Shown here piece after piece: positions 33,032 through 44,890 of a DNA stretch of 64,000 nucleotides. The notes beneath the pieces were generated by a model. That model was not told the origin of the DNA. It did no database searches and saw only the letters and a list, made by a program, of their open reading frames with translations. The stretch's first letter is position 1, and each line of letters starts with the position of its first letter. The stretch is from Paragyromitra xinjiangensis (Eukaryota > Ascomycota > Pezizomycetes > Pezizales > Discinaceae), in the NCBI GenBank assembly GCA_038503065.1, contig JBCAMK010000002.1, positions 868,001 to 932,000 of the forward strand. Reading direction: 5' to 3'. The position numbers were made by a program, and so were the translations under genes.

Positions 33032-36000
33032 CTACCGCTGTGGAACATTGATGTCTGCTGAATATGAGAGCAGCAACCCCATGACCCCCGGGTGTCTGCC
33101 TTTCGCTGCTTGGAGTGCTGTTCGACCATTGCGCATCGCTGGCTGAGCATAGACGTCTGCTGAATGTGAAAGTAGTAGCCTCACGATCTTCGAATGCCCG
33201 CCTTCTGCTGCCGCTTGGAGAGCTGTTCGACCATTTTTCATCGCTGGTGGAGCATTGACATCCGCCGAATACGAGAGTAATAGTTTCACGAATTCCAAAC
33301 GACCGTCACCTGCTACTATCTGGAGTGCTGTCGGACCGTTGTACACTGCTGGTAGGGCATTGACATCTGCTGAGTGTGAAAGCAGGAATTTCGCAACTTC
33401 AAAATGACCTTTACGTAATGCTGCTTGGAGTGCTGTTCGTCCATCGCACATCACTAGTGGAGCATTGACGTCTGCTGAGTATGAAAGTAATAACTTCACG
33501 ACATCTAAATGGCCGCCGCCTGATGCTAATTGGAGTGCTGTTGACCCACCACGCGCTGCTGGTAGAGCATCAATATCCGCCGAGTGTGATAACAACAGTT
33601 TTATGACCTCTAGATGTCCTCCTTCAGATGCTGCTTGGAGTGCTGTCCTTCCAATTGGTTCACACGGGCCAGCATTAATGTCCGCCCCGTTAGATAACAG
33701 TAGCTCCACAACCTCCATCCATCCCATACCTGCCGCCACCTGAAGTGCTGTTTTCCCACAGCATCCAAGTGGGTCAGCATTGACGTTTGCCCCACTAAAT
33801 AACAGAAACTTTACGACTTCCAAGTGTCCGCCCTCCACCGCTGCCTGGAGTGCTGTTTCCCCAAAGCATCCACAAAGCTGATCACTAGGTAGTGCTGCCC
33901 CTCTAAGGCATACATGTGGGCTAGCATTGATATCCGCCCCATTAAGTAGCAGAAACTTTACGACTTCCAAGTATCCGCCCCCTGCAGCTGCTTGGAGTGC
34001 CGTTCGCCCGGAGTGTGCACATAACCCAACATGTGGACTAGCATTGATATCAGCTCCGCTAGATAATAGCAGTTTCACGACTTCCAAATTTCCACCCCCT
34101 ATTGCTCCTGCTGCTTCTTGGAGGGCTGTTTGTCCATAGCCTGTTGCCACAACATTAACTTCTGCCGAATGTGAGAGAAGCAGATTCATAACTTCAAGGT
34201 ATCCGTGCTTTGCCGCTGCCCAAAATGCTGTCATTCCATCTCCTATTGCTGGTGGAGCATTAACGTTCGCCGAATATGACAACAATATTCTTGTGACCTC
34301 AAGATGCCCTTCTTCTGCTGCTGCTTGGATTGCTGTTCTCCCATCACGCTTCGATGGCCGAGCATTGACGTCTGCTCCGCTGAATAACAGAAAGTTCACG
34401 ACTTCTAAGTTTCGTGCCGCATGCTTCAGAATATTGCTTGGATGAAGATTCCGGTAGCTCCCAAATAATTCGTTCCGTGTCTATAGTACTAAAATTCAAG
34501 TTACATTTACGGCTAGCCAAATATTTCCAATCAGCAGAGATTAAGCAGAATACAGCAGAACGAATTGAGCAGGATACAGACCACATCAGAAGGCCTTTCT
34601 TTGGCAGCCCAGGATTTGACGCGCCGCACCGAAAACATTGTTGGCGTTGCGACCTTACGTCTACTGTCAGGGCTTTTGTAGTAGCTGGGTGCTTGGTTGG
34701 GACCACAACTACGATGCCCATTGAAATATGTGCCCCTGGAAGGATTTTCGATTTCCAGTTTGACTCTTCAATGATCATTCCTTTCGAGTCTTCTGTGATC
34801 TCATACTCGCTTTGAGCAATTCTCCCACGGCCAGGACGATCTTTAAACATGATCTGCAACACAGCGTGGAAATTCTACAAATATGTCAGTTACATATATC
34901 TACTCCCATTACTAAATACGTTGTGGATCAGTCTGAAGATGATGAATTTTGTTCATGTGATATGACACAACCTCTAGAGAGCGATGCAATAAGCCAAAGG
35001 AAACGACGGTATTACCGTTCCGTCACCAGCGGAGCAAATAATTGCAGAGCAGCTATGTCAGGCGCGATGAACAAAGTCCCCAGCTTCAGAAGGCCTGGCA
35101 ACTCTGTTGATGAAAATTTACTTGAATGAAAACATACATCTTTAGTGCTGCAAAGCACAAGTGGTAAAGGTACAACCTGGCCTAAGGCATCTTCCAGCCA
35201 GATTGGCTTTTAGCTGCTACCCCCTTCCCATGTGTACCCCAATATCTTAGGCATATCTTTCTGCACAACCTCGAGAAGACCGAATATATCTTTCGCGAGG
35301 AACTTCGTCCTATGGCCTATTTCTGAGCTTTTGATTGCTTGCTGCTCAATCCTGTGGCTTGTTTTCGAGATCTCAATCGCTTTTCGTTCAATTCTGCGGC
35401 ATGATTCTGAGTTCTCGGTTGTTTTTTTCTCTGTTCCGTAGCCTGTCTCTGAAATTTCGGTTATTATCTGTTCACTCCGGTGGATCGATTCGGAAATTCC
35501 AACTAATTGTTGCTCTGTTCTCCTGACTGCTTGCCTATTGATATCGCGATCTTTAGTAAGTTCAAACGCAACCCAGAATCAACAACTCCCAAAAATCAAG
35601 AGGCAGGATTTATCTAGTGATAGCAGAGGCATAGAAATTTAAAGCATCAAGGTGCCCCTTCAGGCTTTCTTGCAACTTCTTTACATCCTCTTTTTTGTGA
35701 AGACACCATGTTACCTTTCTCCACTCGCGTTCAAATTTCCGTCCTCGCCCGTTCAACAGAGTTTCCGTGTATCTCCTGGAGTTGGACCAGAACTCTTCCA
35801 TAAGCTGCTTGCAGCAATCAAGCTCATGACGGATCCCGTTGATCACTGGGCCGATATGTAGTGGGCTACCTGAGCTTGACGAAGAATAAAGGAAAATAGC
35901 AGAAACCACTTGAAGTGAACGCTCCAGGGAGTGAAGAAGTTCGCATCGTGATTTATAGTCAGCTACAGATCCTCTGCTTTCGCTCAGAGATTTGAAGATC

Positions 36001-36194
36001 TTTAGTACCAGCTCGTTTACTGCGATGAAGTCGCCGATCGAAAAGCCAAATGGCACAACCAAAGACCACACGGGTAAGCTGTAGTAGGTGAATTTTGAGC
36101 AAGGAGGAAGTTGTAAGTTGGATATCAAGACAACAACACGGAAGACCACGATAATACTGTACATTGTTATACATACCTGGGTTAGGGTAATCAA
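33032..36194 (-). pseudogene. Decayed ankyrin-repeat gene with fungal N-terminal helical and ubiquitin-like domains
   Basis: Minus-strand exons can be traced: (start unclear, before 36056) to 35615; 35534-35138; 34874-34578; 34480-33032. Exon 1 reads PFGFSIGDFIAVNELVLKIF, a helical N-domain seen in many ascomycete ankyrin and STAND proteins. Exon 2 is coiled-coil-like, then WLEDALGQVVPLPLVL; exon 3 reads MFKDRPGRGR and ILPGAHISMGIVV, a ubiquitin-like fold segment, and CFRCG. Exon 4 has about thirteen ankyrin repeats. Lesions: exon 1 ends AG but the intron starts ATAAAT instead of GTAAAT (35614), and TAA interrupts exon 2 at 35212-35210. The expected start position (36056) reads GTG. The ankyrin exon is fully open (483 codons) and may still be expressed alone. 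Confidence 0.65.
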
Positions 36195-36206
36195 TGGCTA
36201 CCAACT

Positions 36207-36368
36207 CCGTAGCATTTCGTGAAATTCATTCCGGCGCTAGGGGGTGGAACATAGGTAAAAAGCAAGAAAAACGGCCAGTCTAAACTGCCTTAGTGCTAGC
36301 AACTGCCTTAGTGCTAGCATTTACTCCCTTCATACTAGTGCCGGAACGAATTTCACGAAATGCTACGG
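36207..36368. mobile_element. MITE with 34-bp terminal inverted repeats (hAT-like)
   Basis: Arms 36207-36240 (CCGTAGCATTTCGTG...) and 36335-36368 (inverse) match at 32 of 34 positions. Flanks TACCAACT and TATCAACC match 6 of 8, suggesting an 8-bp target duplication as made by hAT elements. Inside, AACTGCCTTAGTGCTAGC occurs twice in tandem (36283-36318). The 162-bp element has no coding capacity. All four mismatches are transitions. Confidence 0.75.
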
Positions 36369-36657
36369 TATCAACCTAAACCTGAGACACAAACGATAGG
36401 ATACTCGGGCAACGCAGTTCATATTGCTCCTTACAAATTATTACAAAACCCTCATGTTGGACGTCATGCACGTGCGCACATACGCAATTCTACATCCTAC
36501 TTCAAAATTAAAATAGACAAACGAAAGTGACCCTCAAAAGTGAACTACCCTATTGAGACCTATCTCCCACTCTACAAAAGAAACGAAAAGAAAAAAATAC
36601 CGCAGAAAACAACGACCACATTTCTAACAAGTCTAACCACCAGCTGCAGCGATCCAA
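36369..36657. other. Intergenic region
   Basis: AT-rich, with no recognised feature; 3' flank of the membrane-protein gene. Confidence 0.5.
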
Positions 36658-37209
36658 TCAATACGTCAAAACGAGCAAAAAAACTGCAAGCGCCTTCAAA
36701 AGAATATGCCAATTATCTTGCAGGAACTCACAACCAGCAATCCATTCCTCGGCACTCGCCATGAACGCCATAAAAGCTATCCAATGAGCCAACACCACAA
36801 TAAACAGGTCAATCTCTAATCCAGACGCCACGTACAAATGAGCAAACCAAGCTGCTGCTATTGCTCCACCGGCAAAGAGGAGCCAGCCTCTCGTAGCCAC
36901 ACAGCAACGGTAGAACATGTTAACATAGATTATCCAGGATGGATATGATTCATGGCGATACATCCAGTAGATTTCTGTTTCGTAAATATGAATTAGTGGG
37001 ATCGAGATAAATTCGATGGCGATACGGATTAGGTACCCGAAGCACCAGACAATAATAAGAGTTTTAGTGATCGCAATCCAAGCTTCTGGTGAGAACCAGA
37101 AGATGATATAGGGGAGAAGAAATAGGGGGGCAAAAGGGGCATAGAAGAGAAAAATGAACTTGAATATTCCCGGGTTTTTGCGGGCGGGACGTAAGACCAT
37201 TCGATGCAT
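36658..37209 (-). CDS. Hypothetical multi-pass membrane protein
   Basis: A single exon of 183 residues, unrecognised. Four or five hydrophobic helices are visible: FKFIFLFYAPFAPLFLLPY, ITKTLIIVWCFGYLIRIAI, GWLLFAGGAIAAAWFAHLYV, LFIVVLAHWIAFMAFMA and a C-terminal ILLKALAVFLLVLTY. A basic N-terminus (HRMVLRPARKNPG) suggests a cytosolic start. Length, continuous hydrophobic periodicity and codon regularity suggest a real gene, but no family or role can be given. Confidence 0.45.
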   Translation of the reverse strand: MHRMVLRPARKNPGIFKFIFLFYAPFAPLFLLPYIIFWFSPEAWIAITKTLIIVWCFGYLIRIAIEFISIPLIHIYETEIYWMYRHESYPSWIIYVNMFYRCCVATRGWLLFAGGAIAAAWFAHLYVASGLEIDLFIVVLAHWIAFMAFMASAEEWIAGCEFLQDNWHILLKALAVFLLVLTY

Positions 37210-38834
37210 TCTGGAGGTTATTAAGTGGTTTTGTGGTACTAGTAATTGCGTAAAGCGAGTTATGTCGAGTAGAGAGATCAGAGCTGAAGGTCTATTTGAT
37301 CTAAAATAACAAATTATTATGCATTACAGAGAGGTGATCTCACGCCTACTTATCTCATCCTTGTTTCTAGGCCCATCATTTGTTGGTTCAAGTTCGCACT
37401 ATCGAAAGAATTTGAGGGTGCCGGAAAGACCTTTGTGAAGAAAGGTTCGAATTCAAGTCGATACGAACACTAGTGTGGACCCTAGAACTAACATTGCGAG
37501 AAATCCAGTGGCCATCTTGAGTTTGAGCTACACAGTAGGTTATGTATTCCCTTCAGTCATAGTACAATCCCTTTCTTGCGCATACTTTCCTTTGACATCG
37601 AGCTGTTTTGCCTTTTCACCTAACCCCCGAAACTTGAACCTGAGACGAACTAACCATACTACATCACTTGAGACACTAAAGGAGACAGATGCTGGAAATC
37701 GTGCTTCCTAATCTTTTCCTTTGTTCGTTCAGCTAACTGAAGCCTACTATCCGTGTATCCAACACTTGTAGAAGTTGTTTCTAGATACTGCGCGTCTGTA
37801 GACAGTCGCGCATACGGGTCAGCCACTCACTCCTTTCACAAAAATACGATCGACAAAAGAGTTTTGGTTGAAATGGGGTGGTCAACGAGATACCTCCAGA
37901 AATTGAGGCCCACAACTCAGCAGTAGCCTGAGACAACACTCTCCTGGGCGAACAAAAAGATAAAGGTTTCATCTAAGTGTAGTCGTCGCAGTATTCTTGG
38001 CAACAAATTTGGCGTTCCATACCAGAATTTGGTTGGTCAACGTACCGAGTATACCAGAACAATTACTTAGTGATGTGCCAAGTAGGCCAGGCCCTAAAAT
38101 CCCGTTTTGACTACCACCACTAGCGAGAACACCCATTAGACGGTCCCCCTTGCCGGATGACACTATTTGAGGGAGAACATTCTTCAAGCCAGAGTGGGAT
38201 CGTATTGGCAGTCTTGTTTAGCCCGAGCAAACGCTTGGACCAGTCCAAAGCTTAGATTCTTCGAGCGACGAGGCAGACATCGATCCGAGAGTCTAGTAAT
38301 ACTCTGCATGAAGTCTCGCCGTAAGTGACGCAAGATCTTTATATTCAGGAACCCCAACAAAAGGAAGAAATACGCCAATAACCATTTCCTACCTGTAATC
38401 GACTGGCCCCTCATATCATTAGGCGGAGTCTACCAACTATTTTCAACCCTCAAGGATGAGCGATATAGAGATTACGTCGTCAGTTGGAAGACGAAACAAA
38501 AACACAAAGCAAGGAGATCCAAACAATTTTAGAAAAGTGCGTCGCGTCTACAATCAAGCCCTGCAAACGAAAATCTAAGATAGAACCTGCACACTATGAT
38601 TCTATTCTTTTCTCCAACATGCACATCGCCACTGCCACTCCGCCCAAGGCACACATCTGGTTGGAAAGGCCATCTTTAAACAGGACCCTGCATCGCTAAA
38701 TTTAGTCTGGGTTAGGGTTTCGTTCCGTTCTCTACAATATCGGTGAGGGTATCTTTCAGACCGCTTCGCAACACGTACAGGAAAAGCACGAGATGCGCCC
38801 CTGATCCGTCTTCAATCAGAACCTCATACACAAG
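37210..38834. other. Intergenic region upstream of SED5
   Basis: About 1.6 kb with scattered short frames (under 80 codons) on both strands and no recognised family. It contains the SED5 promoter. Confidence 0.5.
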
Positions 38835-40186
38835 ATGTCCATCCAAGACCGCACCACCGAATTTCACGCCCTGACGACTTCCGCGTCCAAGCGGCTCAAC
38901 AGAAATAATCCGAGTTCAGCGCATCAGCGACTCTTGAACAACCAGAATCCAGATGAGCAAGCGAAGGGTCGACGACAAGGTGGGCGAGGAGAATTTGCAA
39001 GGCGGGCGGCGGAGATAGGAAGGGGGATAACAGACACCATGGGGAAGTTGGAAAGGCTTGCGATGCGTACGTTTTTTTGTTGTTTCTCTTACGTCTTTTA
39101 TTTCTCATGGATTATTTTTACTGTCACCTGGGAGGTATGGGTGGAGATAGTTGCGATTGAGACTGATTTCGGGTTTTAGTGGCCAAACGCAAAGCGCTCT
39201 TCGACGACAAACCTGTGGAAATCGCCGAGCTTACCTACATCATCAAGCAAGACCTCTCGGCCATCAACCAGCAGATTTCCTCCCTGCAAGCGCTGACCCG
39301 ATCGAAGGGTGCGAAGGCGGGTAACGAGGAAGGCGAACACTCCAAGAATGTCGTGGTGATGCTGCAAGGAAAACTAGCAGACGTCTCCGTCGGCTTCAAG
39401 GAGGTGCTTGAGGTTCGGACGAAGAATATTCAGGCTTCCCGACATAGAACAGACCAGTTCGTGTCTACCGTCAGATCCAATTCCGCCGATCGTAGGCATC
39501 CCCGTACTCCAGTTACTATTCCAGCCGCCCCAGTTTCGGGTGGGTTTTCTAGTTCATCCGCTTATCATGAACGAACAGCGCACAATATGCCCGCCTACCA
39601 TTCACCGCTCTACCAAACGCCCTCAACCACCCCTCGACCAGCCACACAGCCCGATTTACTCTCGCTAGACCCCACACCTTCATCACTGTCCGGGCCGGTC
39701 TCGGCACAGCAGTTGGCGCTGATGGAAGAAGGGTCATCCTCCAACTCCTACATCTCCGCGCGCTCCGAGGCGATCGAAGCGATCGAAAAGACGATTACAG
39801 AGCTAGGCGGAATTTTCAGTCAGCTCGCACAGATGGTTGGTGAGCAAAGCGAGATGATCCAGAGAATTGACCACGAAACGGAGGACGTAGTGGCAAATGT
39901 GGAGGGTGGGCAACGTGAGCTATTGAAGTATTGGGCGCGTGTCAGTAGCAATCGTTGGCTAGTCGTCAAGATGTTTGGAGGTAAGCTTTTTTTTCCCCAT
40001 TCCACTGGTTTCTGGGGATAAGGCTGGACGCGGGGAGGTGGGGTCCATTCGGGTCGGGGTTAGGCTTGTGGGGAAGGATGCTTACTGCTATCCATGCAAA
40101 ACATTATTTGCTTTAAACATTCGCTGACTTAGACTTGTTCCATAGTGCTTATGATATTCTTCCTTCTCTGGGTGTTGATAAGCTAG
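38835..40186 (+). CDS. SED5: Syntaxin SED5 (Golgi Qa-SNARE)
   Basis: Exons 38835-39066, 39180-39980 and 40146-40186 give 1074 nt, 357 residues. The start SIQDRTTEFHALTTSASKRL is the Sed5/syntaxin-5 N-peptide that binds the SM protein Sly1. The Habc helices include ELTYIIKQDLSAINQQISSL and QGKLADVSVGFKEVLEVRT. A serine/proline linker precedes the SNARE helix (SEAIEAIEKTITELGGIFSQ, QLAQMVGEQSEMIQRIDHET), with the expected central glutamine. The last short exon (165-nt intron) supplies the anchor VLMIFFLLWVLIS. Sed5 is the target SNARE of ER-Golgi and intra-Golgi fusion, partner of GOS1. Confidence 0.95.
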
Positions 40187-43047
40187 TTTTCTTTCATCAC
40201 CCTTTCTTCTTTTGTTCTGGTGCATACATTATTCTTTCTCATCAATACGTTCCTTTATTATTCTTGCTTCTTGTTACTTGCTTTCTACCTTCAAGGTTTT
40301 TTTTTAATACTATGCTTGCTATGCTACTCATGTGGTTTTGTTTTTATTTTGGCGTTTAGAAAATGGGTTCTTTACGGTTACGGGTCCGGTGGTTTTTAGC
40401 CAAAGCAAAAAAAAATAATGCAATACCTGGGGTTGGTAGAGTAGAATAATATTCTCATATCTTGTCTATCTGTGAATGTGGATGCGTGATTAGTGAGGGC
40501 GTTGAAACGGATAAGGGGGGTAGGAGATGGCTCTAGAAATATATTGGATTGTAATGATATGTTAGTCTAGCTATTCAGTTTTGAAACCCCCTACTGCTAT
40601 AGACGATGGTGTATGATATTCAAATAGAGGCGAAAACAAACCCCAGGAACAAAGGTCAGACCCAGAACAGTCGTGATATCCTACGAAGAATCAAGCTGAT
40701 TCTCACCATCCACTATCCAATCACTAAAGACGACCCAAATTCTATCGTCAACTTAGTGAAGAATGCTCGGGTGGAATTAAGCTTAACTGAATCTGCAGCC
40801 TGGGGCCCGAGTGATATCGCCGAGCAACACTAGCACAGAGCTACGACACCCAACTACAATAAGTTCGAGAAGCCATTTCTATCAAGCGGGGGTAGGAAGC
40901 TTCTAGACGTATCGAGATAACAGATTTGATGTCTTACGATGGGGTAAGGTTGAAACAAGACATGTGGTATCACCCATGGTCAAGTACGACAACCCCATGG
41001 GGTCTTCCTCAACCACCAAGCTTTCAGGGCCATGCTACAGTTTCTAGAATATTATGAGACAACAGTATATTTACCGAACCGACTCGAGGGCCGTTTCAGT
41101 CGTCCACGACGTAAGTAATATCGGGGTATCAAACAGTGGGTCCGACAAGGCAAAATGGCATTATCCAAACCATAAATAGGGCTTGTGCCGCATGGAAGAG
41201 TTTAATTTCAGGTACCATATTCTTATCCCGTTGCATAGAGCAGACACGAACAAATAGGGGAATTACTAGAGGTGTGAACCAGAAAGAGCCAATTGCGTGA
41301 GGTTGAAACAAAAGAGGAAAGAGGCTCGGGGGAAACAAAAATACTCCCATATAGTACCAAGTCCCTTATAGTACGGAGCAGCGCCCCCGTTCTTGGGAGC
41401 GTGTCTGGATCTGTCATGAAAATCTCAAGATCCGTAATCGTAGATCCGAGGAGATGTCAAGATCTTTAGAATTACCGCTGGGATCAATAGGCTATTCATT
41501 CGATTCTGTTGATGGGCCATCTGTCTTCTCATGGAATTCGGCTCCGGGGGCTTAACCGCGAGGGCGGTATGCGGAAACATCCGGTCGATCTTTAATTGTT
41601 TCTCGGGGGTATTCGAGAGTGACTTCTTGTGATGCGTCTACTGATGTCTATAAGCACAAGCACGAGTATAAACGACTGAGATTTTCGCTAGAAAACACTT
41701 CTTTGGTAGCGAGCCTCTGCTAAAAAAAGGAGTCCATGGTTTATATTGACCGCCCCACCGCAATACGATGACTTGTTACAGTACATGATAGATTAGGCAG
41801 CTAGGTTTGCAAGGCCATGTGCACGAACCTCATGTCTCTTGGCCTGTTCATTTGTTTCCTCGCCAGGCCCTTGTTGGTGTACCATATCTCATGAGTATTG
41901 ACCGCGCGGAGATGCGTCAGCTCTGCATAGGTAGCTCCTCTGGTCCACGAACCCCACCTTAAGATAGAGTAGGCATCGCTCGCTACTCGATAACCACTTA
42001 TCTTACAGTCAGGCAGTTTTGTGGGGTTATTTTCTCTGCCATCAATAAAGCGGAGAAGCATGATTCACAATTGGAAAAGCTATGATGAAAAGTGACCGCG
42101 CGAAATGGATTTTAGAAGTGTGAATGATTCGGACTTAATTCCACCAGGGTGTAAAGTCCGAAACATCATGTACGTAACCGTGCCACCCCTAAACAGTACC
42201 TGATAGTTACAGCATATTTGCATATTCGCGTGGAGGTTGAGCCAAACTGGACGGTGTGTTGGATACACTGCCTTTGCCTTTGCTTAGATTTCTCTTCAGA
42301 ATGCGGTCGTTCACCGGTTGTCTAGACCCCCAAGAAGGCTGCAACGAATATGTACCCCATCTTTTGAGCCAGACCTCCGGATTTCGGAACGGAATTGCTA
42401 TTCAACTGCCGCATGTAAACAGAGAGGGAAAAGGGCAGAAATATTAAGAGCCTTGACTGGATGTAAGTAGAGCAGGTCGTTATTGATTCGCTTGTATAGG
42501 TGCTGCTCCACTGTAGAGTACGCCCAGCGCACTTTTACTTGCCAAAACAGCTTTGAGTGGTGGTCGTCGCGGCCGGACATATCGCACATACGGCTCCCCT
42601 CCATAAGATTCTTGAGCGTGGCGATCACAGCCCAAAAGCTATCCACGTGCGAAGACGCAAGCTGCTTCTTCCCGGGCCGCCGAACGTCCGCACGGCTCGA
42701 GCTTCGGCCCCTTGTTGGCAATGACGATTAGACACCTGGCGGTGTGCATGCCAGCTCCAGAAGGAAAAAAAAATCAGAAGAAAAAAAAAGCTCATCTCAG
42801 ATTTGCTGAAGTGGCATTTTGCTCTATTGTCCAAATTGAATAAAAGCATCATATCTCACCCCACAGGGTTGATATAACAAGCCCATCTCACAACTTCTTG
42901 ATACGGACAGAATTCTTCTGCCCCTAGCTACCCCTGAGCGCTTGATAAGAAGATAGATCTCCAGCTTAATACTTCCTACCCTTAAAACCTTTTCCATTAC
43001 CCAATCTCTAGATCTTTTTTTGCCCTCGAAAATAAACAATAAACCGC
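40187..43047. other. Gene-poor region between SED5 and the F-box gene
   Basis: About 2.9 kb, AT-rich, with only short frames and no recognised repeat or RNA gene. A-runs near 42767-42790 lie upstream of the F-box gene. Confidence 0.5.
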
Positions 43048-44781
43048 ATGTCTACGTCTCTGTATCAATTGCTTCCGGATGATATCTTACTACTTGTCGT
43101 GGAAGCTGATTTCAGTCGCAATGGCAAATCTACATTATCGAAATGGAGACTCGTTAACAGCAATTGCTGCAAGCTCGCATCACGATTGCTTTTCAAGACA
43201 CTAAGGCTCAATTTCTCGACCTTTCTTCCATCCCAGAAGCTTGAAGCTGCGAAGGCGGTTCATTTACTGCGATGCTTGAACGCCAATCCGGATATCACAC
43301 ACATGGTCAAAGAGTTGACATTGGAGGGGTCCTTTGAGGTTGGCGAAGATAATAGCGAAGTGTAAGTTTGAAATCCCACTTTAGCTGTAGAGTTTCTAAC
43401 ATAGGACAGACTGGTGCTCTTGAGGAAAGTTCTGAGTCAGATGGGAAAGCTTGAACTCCTCCACTGGGACCTAGCCGTAAACGAATCTCGACTCACCAAC
43501 AACCCAACACAGACGGATATTCAATCGTACACCCGAACCAACCCAGAAGGATTCTGGCTATCTCGTTCAAGGACCATAGCTGAGCTTTTCCAAGACGTAG
43601 CCGCAATCCCAGCTCTCAGCAAGCTCTTCTTGAAGATGCCATGGTGGGAGGCTGCGATCCTGCGACCCCTCCAGTCACAGGCGGAAGTGCATCTATTGGC
43701 CGAAGGCGCGGGGATTTATGATTGGAAGCCGCAGCCATTGGATGAGCTGAATATGAGCAATGTGTTTGGTCAATTGACATCGATCGATATAACCGTGCAG
43801 GAGTACGATGGGAATAGCTACGTCCACACGCTTCTCCAAAGATCTCAGGACACGCTTCAGCAATTGGCGTTCAGATCACGGGATGGGCTCGACTACCCGG
43901 AGAGGCACGCAGAATTGGTGTTCCCGAAACTTCATACTTTAGTATGGGAGGTCTATAACCCGAATCCATTCGATAGGCAGCTTATGCGGCTGTCTAACCG
44001 ACATGCAACACCGTTATCGACGTTTGATAACAGTAAGACATTCCTTCTGGGCTTCCTGAAACGCCACACTGGCATCCGATCTATGCGTATTGTTTTCAAT
44101 AATCTGGATAACCGCAATATCGACGCTGGGGAGGAATACCCAGCTATCACGTCCTGCGCGGGACCATTCATTGAAGCTCTAGACTCCCTGTCCGAGCTTG
44201 AATTCCTTCAATTTGTCGGACTTCCGGTCTCGTGGGAGTTTGCTCTATCGATCATGAAACGACATACTCGTCTTGAGGGACTCTGGCTTCCAATCCTCGA
44301 AGGCTCACTCGAGCACTCGTTCCAGCGCCCGAGAAAAGAAAATGAATCTACCCAACCATTCGTGTCTGAGCTGCGACAACTGATATCATCTGGGCCGCAA
44401 CTGAAGCTTCTTTCTTTAGGCGCGAAGAAACGGTGGTTTCAGGACCTTACGAATGCGGTTTCGGCTATGTTGAAGAATCCAGGGACGTTGGATGTTGCTG
44501 CGGTTGTGGGGAATTGTGATCTGAAGAGGAGGTTGTTGTTTGTGTCTGATGAGGTTTGTGATGGTCGGGATATTGAGTTTTGGCGGTCTAGGGATTCTAC
44601 GTTTGCGCCGGTACAGGCGTTCAATCAGATTCAGCTGGGGGTGGAGTTACCGTCTTGGGAGAAGAGGACGGGATCGAGTGTATGGCGGGATGAACCGGAG
44701 TGGGATTTCTCGGAGGATTTCATGAATGGGCTGAAGGATGGTATGATACTTATCTCTCCCCTACTGCAAAAGCTTAGATGA
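43048..44781 (+). CDS. F-box-like protein with leucine-rich C-terminal region
   Basis: Exons 43048-43361 and 43410-44781 (48-nt intron, GTAAGT...ACAG, CTAAC branch) encode 561 residues. The N-terminus SLYQLLPDDILLLVVEADFS followed by KWRLVNSNCCKLASRLLFKT is an F-box motif. The rest has leucine/phenylalanine periodicity (LSELEFLQFVGLPVSWEF, LEGLWLPILEGS) typical of degenerate LRR fungal F-box proteins, which act as SCF adaptors with unknown targets. The 3' end could instead be spliced: GTATGA at 44741, CTGAC branch, TATAG acceptor, last exon 44814-44890 reading DILGDSVFDISRI. That gives 573 residues and looks plausible. Confidence 0.75.
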
Positions 44782-44890
44782 GCGATTAGCTGACTTTTCG
44801 TTCCTCACTATAGATATTTTGGGAGACTCGGTTTTTGATATTTCTAGAATATGTCGGGGAGAGCGTCGGCTTTCGATCACCCCGAAATGA

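Noticed and set aside
34812..35129. 105-codon plus frame within the ankyrin locus
   Set aside because: It lies across an inferred intron and exon 3 of the minus-strand gene and has no family features.
37443..37470. GGTTCGAATTC resembling a tRNA B box
   Set aside because: No pairing acceptor, D or anticodon stems could be found around it.
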